Below, one piece after another: positions 35,307-45,755 of a stretch of 64,000 bases of DNA; the stretch's first letter is position 1, and every line of letters starts with the position of its first letter. The position numbers and the translations under genes are program-made. The DNA is from Chlamydia ibidis 10-1398/6 (GTDB lineage: Bacteria > Chlamydiota > Chlamydiia > Chlamydiales > Chlamydiaceae): contig NZ_APJW01000004.1 of NCBI RefSeq assembly GCF_000454725.1, positions 1 through 64,000 of the forward strand. Reading direction: 5' to 3'. The notes beneath the pieces were generated by a model, which saw nothing but the letters and a program-made list of their open reading frames with translations, was not told the DNA's origin and did no database searches.

Positions 35307-36575
35307 ATGAATAAAAAAAACCTCACTACTTGCTCTTTTTGCGGACGCTCTGAAAAAGACGTTGAGAAGCTTATCGCAGGGCCATCTGTGTACATCTGTG
35401 ATTATTGCATTAAGCTGTGTTCTGGTATTTTAGACAAGAAACCTTCTGTTTCTGCTTCGAGCCATACTTCTTCTACAGAGACATCGTCACACCAAAAAGA
35501 CTTACAATTGTTGACGCCAAAAGAAATAAAAAAACATATCGACTCTTATGTCATTGGGCAAGAAAGAGCTAAAAAGACTATCGCTGTTGCTGTATATAAT
35601 CATTATAAGCGTATTCGAGCTTTGCTCAATAACAAACAGGTAAGCTACAGCAAATCCAATGTCTTGTTACTCGGCCCTACCGGATCCGGGAAAACTTTAA
35701 TTGCTAAAACATTAGCAAAAATTCTTGATGTTCCATTTACAATTGCCGATGCGACTACGCTAACCGAGGCTGGCTATGTTGGCGAGGATGTTGAGAATAT
35801 TGTGTTACGACTCTTACAAGCTGCTGACTATGACGTAGCACGTGCAGAGCGAGGTATTATTTATATTGATGAAATTGACAAAATTGGTCGTACAACCGCG
35901 AACGTTTCAATCACACGCGACGTATCCGGTGAAGGTGTTCAACAAGCACTGTTAAAGATCATTGAAGGTACAGCAGCTAACGTTCCTCCTAAGGGAGGAA
36001 GAAAACATCCTAATCAAGAGTACGTTCGTGTAAATACGGAAAATATTCTTTTTATCGTAGGCGGCGCATTTGTTAATCTTGATAAAATTATTGCAAAACG
36101 GTTGGGGAAAACTACGATCGGTTTTTCTGATGATCAAGCAGATTTATCAGAAAAAAATCGCGATCAGCTTCTCGCCAACGTAGAAACAGAAGATCTTATT
36201 GCCTTTGGTATGATCCCTGAGTTCATAGGAAGGTTCAACTGCATTGCCAATTGCGAAGAGCTTTCTTTGGATGAACTTGTAGCTATTCTTACAGAACCAG
36301 CTAATGCTATTGTAAAACAATACGTTGAGTTATTTGCGGAAGAAAATGTTAAGTTAATTTTCGAAAAAGAAGCCTTATATGCTATAGCAAAGAAAGCTAA
36401 GCTGGCAAAAACAGGCGCGCGTGCATTAGGAATGATTTTAGAAAATCTTTTAAGAGACTTAATGTTTGAAATTCCTTCAGACCCTACTGTAGAAGCTATA
36501 CGTATTCAAGAAGATACCATTTTAGAAAACAAAAGCCCCGTGATTATAAAAAGGACTCCTGAAGCGATAGCTTGA
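35307..36575 (+). CDS. clpX: ClpX ATPase, unfoldase of the Clp protease
   Basis: AAA+ unfoldase, 422 residues. The N-terminal zinc-binding domain has C-x2-C-x18-C-x2-C (CSFC...CDYC). The AAA+ core has [17 protein letters not shown] (Walker A), [11 protein letters not shown] (Walker B), the ClpP-binding loop region IGFSDD, and sensor/arginine motifs IPEFIGRF and GARALG. A Ser/Thr-rich linker joins the two domains. Co-transcribed with clpP; its 3' end slightly overlaps the open frame leading to pcnB. Confidence 0.97.
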   Translation: MNKKNLTTCSFCGRSEKDVEKLIAGPSVYICDYCIKLCSGILDKKPSVSASSHTSSTETSSHQKDLQLLTPKEIKKHIDSYVIGQERAKKTIAVAVYNHYKRIRALLNNKQVSYSKSNVLLLGPTGSGKTLIAKTLAKILDVPFTIADATTLTEAGYVGEDVENIVLRLLQAADYDVARAERGIIYIDEIDKIGRTTANVSITRDVSGEGVQQALLKIIEGTAANVPPKGGRKHPNQEYVRVNTENILFIVGGAFVNLDKIIAKRLGKTTIGFSDDQADLSEKNRDQLLANVETEDLIAFGMIPEFIGRFNCIANCEELSLDELVAILTEPANAIVKQYVELFAEENVKLIFEKEALYAIAKKAKLAKTGARALGMILENLLRDLMFEIPSDPTVEAIRIQEDTILENKSPVIIKRTPEAIA

Positions 36576-36601
36576 TTTTTCTTCTTAGAGCTGAGGATGC
36601 T

Positions 36602-37834
36602 ATGACATCAGTCGCACTGGATTCTGCGAAAAAAATTCTCAAAAAATTACACAATGCAGGCTACCAGGCATATTTTGTTGGTGGGTGCGTTCGCGATATG
36701 CTTTTAGGCAAACAAGCCGAAGAAATCGATATTGCTACAAATGCGCCCCCAGTGATTGTATCAACCATCTTTCCGGATACTCTATCCATCGGCGCTGCCT
36801 TTGGTATCATTGTAGTGAAAGATAGCGGACATCTATTTGAAGTAGCCACATTCCGTAATGACGGAGGATACGCGGATGGTCGCCATCCAGAAAAGATTAG
36901 CTTTTCATCCATGAAGGAAGACGCTGTTCGTAGGGATTTTACAATTAATGGAATGTACTATGATCCTTTTACAGAAAAACTTTTTGATCTTGTAGAAGGA
37001 CGTAGAGATCTTGAAAAAGGTATTGTTAGAGCCATTGGCCATCCAAAACTACGATTTGCGGAAGACAAATTACGCATTTTACGTGGCATACGGTTTGCTG
37101 CATCGTTAGGTTTCTCTTTAGATCCAGCAACAGAACGTGCTATCATTAAAGAAGCGCCTACTTTGACTAATTCTGTTTCACCTGAGAGAATTTGGCAAGA
37201 GCTACGTAAGATGATTCAAAAAAATCCATTTGATTCGCTTTCTTTACTTTTAAAGTTGAAAGTAATCAATACGGTCTTCCCCGAACTTCGGGGTATCCCT
37301 TACGGTATCCTACGTTCTTCTATTGAGTTTGCGAAAAAACTCAACCCTCACAATCTTCCAGAAATATTATTTTTCCTTCCTCTGTTTCAAGGGATAAGTG
37401 AAGAAGAAGCGTGCGCCGCTTTTACTCGACTACGCGTAGCAAATAAAGATTTAAAATTAGTCCAAGCCTGGTATGCAGCTCTTCCTGAGTTTCAAAATGT
37501 CAATAACAACTATGTTTTTTGGGCTCATTTTCTAGCATCACCAACAGCTCACCTCTGTTTATCTTTGTTCTCTGCTATTCAAAAAGACATCTCTAGGCAA
37601 CAAAATTTTATATCTAGAGTACAACAACTAGAAGCTCGTTTAGAAAAATTTATCCTAAGAATTAAAACTTCCTCTCCACTAATATCTGCTGCAGACCTCA
37701 TTGCAAAAGGTATTGCTCCCGGCAGACTACTCGGTGATCTTCTAAGAGAAGCCGAAATTCTCTCCATAGAACACGAGTGTCACGATAAAGAAAAAATTTT
37801 ATCCCTCCTTAAGGAAAAGGGCTTTTGGAAGTAA
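36602..37834 (+). CDS. pcnB: Class II tRNA nucleotidyltransferase / poly(A) polymerase family
   Basis: Adds nucleotides to RNA 3' ends, either CCA or poly(A). The 410-residue protein has the class II head motif YFVGGCVRDMLLGKQAEEIDIATNA, with Glu rather than Asp at the first acidic position (EID for DxD), then RRDFTINGMYYDP and RILRGIRFAASLGF. I chose the ATG with GAGG 5 nt upstream. A TTG 30 nt upstream overlaps clpX and is less likely. Which product is made cannot be told here; the genome's tRNA-Gly in this window needs CCA added post-transcriptionally. Confidence 0.9.
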   Translation: MTSVALDSAKKILKKLHNAGYQAYFVGGCVRDMLLGKQAEEIDIATNAPPVIVSTIFPDTLSIGAAFGIIVVKDSGHLFEVATFRNDGGYADGRHPEKISFSSMKEDAVRRDFTINGMYYDPFTEKLFDLVEGRRDLEKGIVRAIGHPKLRFAEDKLRILRGIRFAASLGFSLDPATERAIIKEAPTLTNSVSPERIWQELRKMIQKNPFDSLSLLLKLKVINTVFPELRGIPYGILRSSIEFAKKLNPHNLPEILFFLPLFQGISEEEACAAFTRLRVANKDLKLVQAWYAALPEFQNVNNNYVFWAHFLASPTAHLCLSLFSAIQKDISRQQNFISRVQQLEARLEKFILRIKTSSPLISAADLIAKGIAPGRLLGDLLREAEILSIEHECHDKEKILSLLKEKGFWK

Positions 37835-37957
37835 AATTTATCTATATACAAGACGTTTTTCTTAAACTGAGTTTTGATTTTATTTCTTTAGATTTAATTT
37901 TTTAGGTCTTATTATTTTATCAATAATTATTCAAAAACGAGATTAACTGAGTCTATC

Positions 37958-39361
37958 ATGTTACGAATTGCTATTTTAGGAAGACCTAATGTTGGAAAAT
38001 CTTCTTTATTCAATCGTCTAAGTAAAAGGTCTTTAGCTATCGTAAACTCTCAAGAAGGCACTACAAGAGACCGCCTTTACGCGGATATAGAAGCTTGGGG
38101 TACGCCTATCCAAGTAATTGATACCGGAGGAATCGATAAAGATTCCCAAGACCACTTCCAAAAGCACATCTTAAAGCAAGCCTTAGCTGGTGCACATGAA
38201 GCTGATATATTGCTACTAGTTGTCGACATTCGTTGTGGTATTACCGAGCAAGACGCAATTTTAGCCAAGTTGCTACTACCATTAAACAAGCCTATTATTT
38301 TAGTAGCTAACAAAGCAGACACCTACAAAGACGAATTTCGTATTCATGAATTATATAAACTAGGCATTTCTGAAATTCTTGCGACTTCGGCTACACACGA
38401 TAAACACATTGACTCTCTACTTAAAAAAATTAAAGACTTAGCCAATATTCCTGATCCAATTGAATATGAAGAAAAAGTTGATAATATCGATCAGGAAATC
38501 AACGAAATATATTCAGAATTGGAGGAAAATAACCAAGTCTTAGAAGTATCAAAGCCTTTGGACCGCCCTTTAAAAATTGCTTTAATTGGACGCCCAAATG
38601 TAGGTAAATCTTCGATCATTAATGGCTTATTAAATGAAGATCGTTGCATTATCGATAATATTCCAGGGACCACTCGGGATAATGTTGACATTCTATATTC
38701 TCACAATGATCGCCCCTATTTATTTATAGATACGGCAGGTCTTAGAAAAATGAAAAGTGTGAAGAATTCTATAGAATGGATTTCTTCATCTAGAACAGAG
38801 AAGGCTATTCTCAGAGCTGATGTTTGTTTATTAGTAATAGATGCTTCACAATATCTTTCTTCGTATGACAAAAGAATTCTTTCTCTAATCGCAAAACATA
38901 AAAAACCTCACATTATTCTAGTGAATAAATGGGATCTGGTTCAAGGCGTACGCATGGAACATTATATACGTGATCTACGTCTTACGGATCCCTACATCGG
39001 TCAGGCACGTATCTTATGTATTTCTGCTCAAACAAAGAGAAACCTGCACACCATTTTTTCTGCGATAGATGATTTGTACGCAAGAGTATCAACTAAGCTA
39101 CCAACACCAGCTGTAAATAAAACACTAGAGGCTGCTCTACAAAAACATCATCCACAAGTAATTAATGGCAGAAGGCTTCGTGTTTATTATGCGATTCAAA
39201 AAACTGCCACGCCGTTTCAATTTTTACTATTTATCAATGCAACATCTCTATTAACTAAACATTATGAATTGTATTTAAAAAATACTTTGAAATCCGCTTT
39301 TAATTTATATGGCATCCCCTTCGATTTAGAGTTTAAAGAAAAAGCGAAAAGAACAAATTAA
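37958..39361 (+). CDS. der: Double-domain ribosome-assembly GTPase Der (EngA)
   Basis: Essential GTPase for 50S subunit maturation, 467 residues. Two G domains are seen: [12 protein letters not shown] (residues ~8-19) with DTGGI and NKAD, and [12 protein letters not shown] (~210-221) with DTAGL and NKWD. The C-terminal KH-like domain follows. The linker between the G domains (about 165-200) is acidic. A long AT-only inverted repeat begins at its stop codon. Confidence 0.97.
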   Translation: MLRIAILGRPNVGKSSLFNRLSKRSLAIVNSQEGTTRDRLYADIEAWGTPIQVIDTGGIDKDSQDHFQKHILKQALAGAHEADILLLVVDIRCGITEQDAILAKLLLPLNKPIILVANKADTYKDEFRIHELYKLGISEILATSATHDKHIDSLLKKIKDLANIPDPIEYEEKVDNIDQEINEIYSELEENNQVLEVSKPLDRPLKIALIGRPNVGKSSIINGLLNEDRCIIDNIPGTTRDNVDILYSHNDRPYLFIDTAGLRKMKSVKNSIEWISSSRTEKAILRADVCLLVIDASQYLSSYDKRILSLIAKHKKPHIILVNKWDLVQGVRMEHYIRDLRLTDPYIGQARILCISAQTKRNLHTIFSAIDDLYARVSTKLPTPAVNKTLEAALQKHHPQVINGRRLRVYYAIQKTATPFQFLLFINATSLLTKHYELYLKNTLKSAFNLYGIPFDLEFKEKAKRTN

Positions 39362-39414
39362 TTTGTTTAAAAAACATATTATTATTATTAAAAAATAATA
39401 ATAACAAATTAATT
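39356..39414. repeat. Long AT-only composite inverted repeat after der
   Basis: AATTAATTTGTT (39356-39367) is a perfect 12-nt inverted copy of AACAAATTAATT (39403-39414). Inside it TTATTATTATT (39379-39389) pairs with AATAATAATAA (39394-39404). All pairs are A-T, so it is a poor intrinsic terminator. It covers the der stop codon and ends 20 nt before the CT702 start. Confidence 0.6.
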
Positions 39415-39434
39415 ATTTCTTGGAGATTGTAACC

Positions 39435-39965
39435 ATGAACCGCGACCATTATGATGCCTCAGAAGCTGAATATCAACACAGTCTTGATGAGCTGCTCTAT
39501 CACTCAGAGGAGGCGATCTCTTTAGATAAATATCAAGAAACCGGTGTATATGTTGAGGAAGAACGGGATAACGGCGATCTCCTTATTGTTCTTGGTGAAT
39601 CTATTCTTGAGGGCATTATCCGGCAGTTCTACATTAGTGATGATAATCATGCTTACACAAGGAGCTGTGTACAGGGAGTATGGGAAGCTTGGTTCAGCAT
39701 ACCGCCCAAAACAGTAGCTAAGACTACTTTTGATTTTAATTCCTTAATAAATCCTGATTTTCTTATTTCTACGGACGTAGAAACCTTTATCAATGCCCCT
39801 AAAGACTTTCCTAAAGGATCTGAAAGCTTAAATAACATCATTATTTGCATGACGGCTTATAATATGGATCACCGAGTCCAATTCTTAATAGGCGATGATC
39901 ATAGAACTTTTTGGATTCGTTATAATGATGGGACAACTTGGTCAGACTGGGAGACCTTTATTTAA
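39435..39965 (+). CDS. Tandem pyocin-knob-like protein (CT702 homologue)
   Basis: A 176-residue soluble protein, no signal peptide or membrane segment. After a polar start it seems to contain two copies of the 'pyocin knob' fold of phage tail fibres. Copy 1 (~28-89): SLDKYQETGVYV, GDLLIVLG, then IIRQFYISDDNHAYTRS and GVWEAWFSI. Copy 2 (~98-176): DFNSLINPDFLI, NIIICM, then VQFLIGDDHRTFWIRYNDGTTWSDWETFI. The knob pattern is L-x-tPGfY ... llv-g ... QlfiS-d ... yvR-nnG-WSaW. This is my own pattern match. The ATG has GGAG 9 nt upstream; a TTG five codons earlier is also open. Function unknown. Confidence 0.75.
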   Translation: MNRDHYDASEAEYQHSLDELLYHSEEAISLDKYQETGVYVEEERDNGDLLIVLGESILEGIIRQFYISDDNHAYTRSCVQGVWEAWFSIPPKTVAKTTFDFNSLINPDFLISTDVETFINAPKDFPKGSESLNNIIICMTAYNMDHRVQFLIGDDHRTFWIRYNDGTTWSDWETFI

Positions 39966-39980
39966 TTATATTATTCAGAG

Positions 39981-40002
39981 AAGCTGGGATTTTACCCAGC
40001 TT
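39981..40002. terminator. Shared terminator between CT702 homologue and secA
   Basis: AAGCTGGG-N6-CCCAGCTT is a perfect 8-bp stem in the 46-bp gap between convergent stops. It is followed by TCTT on the plus strand; on the minus strand the tail is AT-rich further out. Probably serves both directions. Confidence 0.65.
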
Positions 40003-40011
40003 TCTTGAGAA

Positions 40012-42918
40012 CTATTCATCTTCTTCGCCAACGACTGTTAGCTCTACTGGGCGATAATTCATGTTGTTATGAAATGACGTCGCAACAGTAGGGATTATAT
40101 TTTTAGGACGTTCTTCCTTCGTCATGGTAAGCTGCAAATAAAACAAATGCTTTGCTATAGCAATCTCGATATCGCGCATAAGACTCTCAAATAGTAAGAA
40201 AGACTCGTACTTAAACTCCAATAACGGATCTTTTTGTCCTACAGTACGCAAACCCACTTCACTACGCAATAAATCCATATCTACTAGATGAACTTTCCAC
40301 TGCTCATCAATATGCCCAATCATGACAGAACGAATGATATCATTACATACTTCCTTCCCATCAACAGCGCCAGCTGTAGCTGATGTGATTTCTTCAACCA
40401 TCGAAGAAAAACGTTCCTCAAATACCATTAACAACTCATCTGCTATCTTATGAACAACAGCGTCAAAACTCTGAAGTTTACGTAAACCCTCACGATCTAA
40501 TTGTATGGGGAATGAATAGTTCATCCACTCCTCTAATCTAGGTAAAGAACACCCCTTAGGATGATCTTTACCTAAGACAATAGAAGCTACCATTGAGGAC
40601 ACGTGATCTATCACGTCTTTAACCAATCCTGAAGCATCATCGCAAGTGAGTACGTCATTACGAAACGCATAAATTGTTTGGCGTTGTTTATTCATGACGT
40701 CATCATATTCCAAAGTATGCTTGCGGATAGTATAGTTACGCCCCTCTACTCTTTTCTGTGCCGTTTCAATTAATCTATTGAACATAGGATCAGACATTGC
40801 CTCTCCTTCTGGAGGACGAAAATGGCGAATTAAAGCATTGAGTTTAGGAGAAGCAAAGAGACGCATCAAACGATCTTCAAAAGATAAAAAGAACTTTGCC
40901 GATCCAGGATCCCCCAAACGAGCACAACGTCCACGTAATTGTCTATCAATACGACGAGACTGATGACGTGTGGTTCCAATTACATGTAAGCCTCCGACTA
41001 CGACAGCTTCGTTATCTAGCTTAATATCTGTACCACGACCTGCCATATTAGTAGCGACAGTCACAGCACCTAACTTCCCAGCTCCAGCAATGATTTCTGC
41101 CTCTTGAGCATGATTTTTGGCATTCAATACAGTATGATTAATACGATTTTGACGTAGGATTCTGGATAACTTTTCAGAGACTTCCACTGACTCCGTACCA
41201 ATCAAAATCGGATTTCCTGCTTGGTGTATACGAGCTACTTCTGCAACAATAGCGTGATATTTTTCACGCTCAGTCATGTAAAACTCATCGTTGTGATCTA
41301 TACGTAAACACTTCTTGAAAGTAGGAACTTGGAGAACATAAAGATTATAAATCTCTTTAAACTCACGTGACTCCGTAATGGCAGTTCCCGTCATCCCTGC
41401 AAGTTTCTCATATAAACGGAAAAAGTTTTGTAAGGTTACGGTAGCGTAAGTTTGTGATTCCTTACGGATTGTTACGTGTTCTTTAGCTTCTATAGCCTGA
41501 TGTAATCCTTCTGAAAAACGTCGACCAGGCTGTGGACGTCCAGTATGTTCGTCAATAATAACAATTTGATCATCACGAACAATATAATCAACATCTCGTT
41601 CCATAAGGAGATGAGCTCTTAGAAGCTGGCGCAAACCATGGGCCCGTGCTTTTCTCCGAGTGTCTTCCTCAGAAACAGATATTTTCTTATTAATCTTATC
41701 CGCAGGGGACAGACTATCATCACTATCAATCAAAGCATACTCATGCCCCATGTCCATCATTACGAAGTCATCAACAGAGCCTCCAGCCTTCTCAACCCAC
41801 TGCTGCATACCTCTATCGGTAAGTTCAAAGTCATTGTTATGCTCATCAACAATGATGAAGAGACGTGACAACTGCTCTATACTTTCGTCTTTATTTTGTT
41901 CAGCGTGGTAATAAGTATCCCACTTATCAATCATAGCGCGGAGATCAGGATGCTCACGAACACGACGCAAAATACGATTTAACGGCATACCCTTGCTGAC
42001 TAACCACAACTTACGGCAATACTCAGAGAGGGCATCTACCACCTTTTTGTCTTTGGGTAATAGATCAGCATCTAAAAAAGAATCCAATCCCTTTCGAGCT
42101 TCAAGAGCTAGTTGGTTACATAATTCGCGTTGTAACTGAACTAACTCGGCAACTTTGTCTTTTAATTCAAAATATACAGGATTATGTTTCTCACCAGGAC
42201 CAGAAATAATTAGTGGAGTCCTTGCTTCATCGATCAATATAGAATCAACTTCATCAATAATAGCGAAATAAAACCCACGCCCGACCTGTTCTTCAGGACG
42301 CGTAGCCATGGAATTATCCCGAAGATAGTCAAAACCAAATTCTGAAGCTGTACCGTACACTACGTCACAACGATAAATTTCCTTACGTTTTTCTAAAGGA
42401 GATCCCGAAACTAGTACACCAGTAGTTAAACCTAGCCAACGTAATATAGATCCCACCCACTCACAATCACGCTGAGCAAGATAGTCATTGACTGTAACAA
42501 GATGGACAGGTTTTCCTGTTAAAGCGTTAAGGTAAAGAGGCATAACTGCCGTCAGAGTCTTACCTTCTCCAGTTTGCATCTCAGTGATAAACCCTTTATG
42601 CATAGCAATTGCACCAAGGACTTGCACATCATAAGGAACCATATCCCATTTTTGATGGTATCCTGAAACTTCAACTGGAGTGCCCGCAAGACGCCTACAA
42701 ACATTTTTGACAACTCCATATGCCTCAGGAAGCATATCATCTAAGGATTCTCCATTCTGGTACCGTTTCTTCAGTTCTACTGTTTTGCTACGTAACTCCT
42801 CATCAGATAATGAAGAAAGTATCTCGTCATAAAGGTTTACCTTCTCCACAAGTTTCTGAAATTTTTTTAAAGTACGCTCTTGGGAAGATCCAAAAAAACG
42901 TTTAAGAAAATCTAACAT
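40012..42918 (-). CDS. secA: Preprotein translocase ATPase SecA
   Basis: Motor of the Sec pathway, 968 residues, at the inner membrane with SecYEG. Motifs: MQTGEGKTLTAVMPLYLNAL (Walker A), AIIDEVDSILIDEARTPLIISG (Walker B), and GTDIKLDNEAVVVGGLHVIGTTRHQSRRIDRQLRGRCARLGDPG (second ATPase domain). Between LIISGP and LTDRG lie about 130 residues, versus about 45 in E. coli: an insertion in the variable subdomain. The C-terminus ends in acidic GEEDE without the Cys-rich zinc-binding tail that contacts SecB. Confidence 0.97.
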   Translation of the reverse strand: MLDFLKRFFGSSQERTLKKFQKLVEKVNLYDEILSSLSDEELRSKTVELKKRYQNGESLDDMLPEAYGVVKNVCRRLAGTPVEVSGYHQKWDMVPYDVQVLGAIAMHKGFITEMQTGEGKTLTAVMPLYLNALTGKPVHLVTVNDYLAQRDCEWVGSILRWLGLTTGVLVSGSPLEKRKEIYRCDVVYGTASEFGFDYLRDNSMATRPEEQVGRGFYFAIIDEVDSILIDEARTPLIISGPGEKHNPVYFELKDKVAELVQLQRELCNQLALEARKGLDSFLDADLLPKDKKVVDALSEYCRKLWLVSKGMPLNRILRRVREHPDLRAMIDKWDTYYHAEQNKDESIEQLSRLFIIVDEHNNDFELTDRGMQQWVEKAGGSVDDFVMMDMGHEYALIDSDDSLSPADKINKKISVSEEDTRRKARAHGLRQLLRAHLLMERDVDYIVRDDQIVIIDEHTGRPQPGRRFSEGLHQAIEAKEHVTIRKESQTYATVTLQNFFRLYEKLAGMTGTAITESREFKEIYNLYVLQVPTFKKCLRIDHNDEFYMTEREKYHAIVAEVARIHQAGNPILIGTESVEVSEKLSRILRQNRINHTVLNAKNHAQEAEIIAGAGKLGAVTVATNMAGRGTDIKLDNEAVVVGGLHVIGTTRHQSRRIDRQLRGRCARLGDPGSAKFFLSFEDRLMRLFASPKLNALIRHFRPPEGEAMSDPMFNRLIETAQKRVEGRNYTIRKHTLEYDDVMNKQRQTIYAFRNDVLTCDDASGLVKDVIDHVSSMVASIVLGKDHPKGCSLPRLEEWMNYSFPIQLDREGLRKLQSFDAVVHKIADELLMVFEERFSSMVEEITSATAGAVDGKEVCNDIIRSVMIGHIDEQWKVHLVDMDLLRSEVGLRTVGQKDPLLEFKYESFLLFESLMRDIEIAIAKHLFYLQLTMTKEERPKNIIPTVATSFHNNMNYRPVELTVVGEEDE

Positions 42919-43312
42919 ATGTCGCTTAATTCAATATTAAATTGCCTGGAAAACACTCTAAATTTACAGAGAGATTATACCTTAACTCTTTTGCTTACTG
43001 ACTCTACAAGACCACAACTAAAATATACAAATGGCTTATTAAATATTTTTTAGCTTTCTCAGAGTTGAATCATCGCAAGGTTAGCGATACTTACGATAAA
43101 GGATAAACATTTGAGTTTTCTATCGTCAAGTTATAAAAAGGAGGAAGACCTCACTGGCTATACTAATACAGCAGCACTTAGGATAGACAATATCTCCAAC
43201 TCATACCAATAATACCATGCACAGCCGCAATGCAAATCTAACAAAGTTGTAGTCAGTGTGACACCCATTGTTACTACTGCGAGCAGTAAACTTCATACAC
43301 CAACAAAGCAAG
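42919..43312. other. Gene-free stretch between secA and the TPR protein gene
   Basis: No credible coding frame. It holds the secA -10 box at the left. At 43275-43288 there is a palindrome, TACTGC-GA-GCAGTA, that could cap the 3' end of the TPR gene transcript, but with no U-tract. I see no tRNA, repeat family or RNA hallmark in the rest. Confidence 0.5.
42974..42979 (-). promoter_or_regulatory. Candidate -10 box of secA
   Basis: Perfect TATAAT on the minus strand, giving a start near 42967 and a 5' leader of about 48 nt. No good -35 lies at 16-18 nt, so it is a partial match. Confidence 0.4.
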
Positions 43313-44638
43313 TTACGCAGCCAATAAAAGCGCAAACTCTGCCACGTGTTGATGATCTAAAGGTAATCTTTGTCGTAGATTACGCATAATAAGGGCACGT
43401 CGTTTCTTCTGTTGTAATGACAAATCTTGCACAGACAAAAACGTTTGAATCTCATATGCAGTATCAAAATTCCCCAAACGTGCTTCACAAGCACTCAGCA
43501 ATTCCAAAGTTGCAGAAGTATGATTAACCTTTAGGGCTCTCTTCGCATAAACTAGCCCTTCCTCTACCGTAATCATTTTGGCGTAACCAACACCTGAGAA
43601 CCAAGCCAAAGCCTTACATGCTATAGGACAATCAGGAAATTTTTGAACAACTTTCAAATAAATTTTCTCAGCCTCTGTATATTTTTCGAGATGACACAAA
43701 CTTAAACCATAGCTAAGCATGCATGATTTATCTTCAGCATATGCAGGACAACGAAATGCAAATTGCCAACAATATTCCGCCAGTTGGTAAGCTTCCTCTT
43801 CTACGGCGGCTAAAGCTGCATATTTCATAAGCAAAGCATCACCACGCTTCCACAGCGCACTGCTGCGATAGATAGAAAGAGCTTGTGCAAACCTCCCTAA
43901 TTTTTGTTCGCATAAGCCAATATTAAATATCGCCTCTTCCTTATAATTTGCTTCAGATAATAGCTTACAAAACAACTTCCTAGCCTCATTGTATTGACCA
44001 GAAATACGATATGCGTGAGCTAAGTTATAAATTACGTCCGGAGGACAAGGAGCCAAAGCAATAGCGCGATTATAAAACTCCACAGCGTCCCCGTAGCGTT
44101 TAGAAGTAAAGTAAATGTGTCCAACGGTAATATACGTCTCCTGATGAGACAAAGGAGAAATCCATGGTTCAATTACAGCACATGCCGACTCTAACTGCCC
44201 CACACGAACTAAAACTAACGCATATTTCGCTGCATCCTGCTCTTCAAACATATCTCTAGGGACTAAAGAAAACGCTTGAGCAGATTCTCTATACGCCGCA
44301 TAACGGCAAGCCTTATATGCTACCTCACGAAAAAAATGCCAACTATGCAAACCTAGACGGTTTGCCTCTGCCAACAACTTATCAACCTCTTCAAAACGCT
44401 CTAATCCCCGAAGAATGCGCATGTAATCAAACAAACACAGGCGACGATAACGACGCTTTTTCAATACGGGCAATAACTTCTGCTCTGCTACTCCCCATTC
44501 TTTTAATTCCATACTCAAATGGACTTCTTGAATGACTTGAGCAGCATACTTGCGGAAACGAAGAACCCGGCAATAAACCTTAACTACTAAAGCTATTGCT
44601 AAACTTGTAACTAAAGCCCATAAGGTGACTAGCCACAT
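43313..44638 (-). CDS. Membrane-anchored TPR-repeat protein (CT700 homologue)
   Basis: A 441-residue protein with one N-terminal membrane helix (about residues 2-20), then helical repeats of ~34 residues. Clear TPR units include YITVGHIYFTSKRYGDAVEFYNRAIALAP, VIYNLAHAYRISGQYNEARKLF and AIFNIGLCEQKLGRFAQALSIY, with the usual Gly/Tyr/Ala spacing. TPR arrays bind partner proteins; the client is unknown. It lies between secA and psd, all on the minus strand, but with wide gaps. Confidence 0.87.
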   Translation of the reverse strand: MWLVTLWALVTSLAIALVVKVYCRVLRFRKYAAQVIQEVHLSMELKEWGVAEQKLLPVLKKRRYRRLCLFDYMRILRGLERFEEVDKLLAEANRLGLHSWHFFREVAYKACRYAAYRESAQAFSLVPRDMFEEQDAAKYALVLVRVGQLESACAVIEPWISPLSHQETYITVGHIYFTSKRYGDAVEFYNRAIALAPCPPDVIYNLAHAYRISGQYNEARKLFCKLLSEANYKEEAIFNIGLCEQKLGRFAQALSIYRSSALWKRGDALLMKYAALAAVEEEAYQLAEYCWQFAFRCPAYAEDKSCMLSYGLSLCHLEKYTEAEKIYLKVVQKFPDCPIACKALAWFSGVGYAKMITVEEGLVYAKRALKVNHTSATLELLSACEARLGNFDTAYEIQTFLSVQDLSLQQKKRRALIMRNLRQRLPLDHQHVAEFALLLAA

Positions 44639-44703
44639 AATTCGGCACTTTTGACTTTTCTCTCCCTTTGCGATACCAAAAATTCTCTTTAAAGTCTTTA
44701 AAA

Positions 44704-45603
44704 TTATTCTATCAAAGAACGGCCTAAAGATTCACCCATAAGACAACGAGTTTCTAAACCCATACGAGAATTGCGTAGCAAATCGTCATCAAATTGGATT
44801 GTATTAGGTTCGAAAATCAAAATTACCGTAGACCCTCCAAATTCAAAAAAACCCTTCTCATCACCTTTGTGATAAAGCTTTCCAGGTTGAAATGTTTGCA
44901 CTATCGAACCAACATTCAACGCACCAATTTCTAAGTAAACAATGTCTCCAAAATCTTGTGTTTTTAGAAGAGTAACCGTGCGTTTGTTTTCGCAAAAAAT
45001 AATAAAGTTATCTTTAACAGCTATCGGATGAACAGAGAAAAGATGTCCATTGATAAGTCGAGTAGGTTCAGGGCGACAATCTGCAGGAAAATGGAATCTA
45101 TGGTAATCGAATAAAGCCAGTCTAGCAAACACCATGCTACCAGACATATACTTTTTTACAAGTTCGTCATTACCAAGAAGTTTCGGAAGAGAAAAGCGTT
45201 TTGATTTAACAACAAACTCATCAAACTCCGAAATATTTGGATATACTAAGTAAGAACCATCGACAGGAGTAATGCATATCGATTTATCTTGCACAATAGG
45301 TCGGGCCTGTGGAGTCAACTCTCGAGTAAAAAAATCATTGAACGAGGTGAATTCACTCAAAGATTTTTTGAAGTCTGAAACCTTTATATTATGTCTCTTG
45401 ACAAAACCTGGAATTTTTCTTTTCGTCCACCAGAATTTCTGCATCCACCCGTAGAGACGGGAGAGTAAAGGCGAGGTCGACAGAAGGGTTGACAACTTTC
45501 GCCCATACTTAGAGTTATACAAAAAGGCCATGGTTTTTTCATAACACACAGGTTCCATAACCCTTTTCTTAGTCAACCTGTCAATATACTGTGGCCTCTT
45601 CAC
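44704..45603 (-). CDS. psd: Phosphatidylserine decarboxylase proenzyme
   Basis: Makes phosphatidylethanolamine at the inner membrane. The 299-residue proenzyme should self-cleave in the motif FGGST (near residue 257) between Gly and Ser to form the pyruvoyl cofactor. Other family segments are [21 protein letters not shown] with the autocleavage Asp, and FDYHRFHFP with its catalytic His. GTG start with GAGG about 4 nt upstream. Divergent from mnmE. Confidence 0.95.
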   Translation of the reverse strand: MKRPQYIDRLTKKRVMEPVCYEKTMAFLYNSKYGRKLSTLLSTSPLLSRLYGWMQKFWWTKRKIPGFVKRHNIKVSDFKKSLSEFTSFNDFFTRELTPQARPIVQDKSICITPVDGSYLVYPNISEFDEFVVKSKRFSLPKLLGNDELVKKYMSGSMVFARLALFDYHRFHFPADCRPEPTRLINGHLFSVHPIAVKDNFIIFCENKRTVTLLKTQDFGDIVYLEIGALNVGSIVQTFQPGKLYHKGDEKGFFEFGGSTVILIFEPNTIQFDDDLLRNSRMGLETRCLMGESLGRSLIE

Positions 45604-45755
45604 AAATCCTCATTTACATGGCCAAAATTGCCGAATATAGAAAGTTATTAAAAATATGCCAAACAAATAATAGCAAATTCCACAGACCAATATACATCTT
45701 TAATACAAAAGATGGTATTCTAAGTCTCAGTTTAATTTGATTTTACTTATTTTTC

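Noticed and set aside
39379..39404. CRISPR or tandem-repeat array in the TTA-rich stretch
   Set aside because: It is a single AT palindrome with no spacer-repeat structure and no cas genes.
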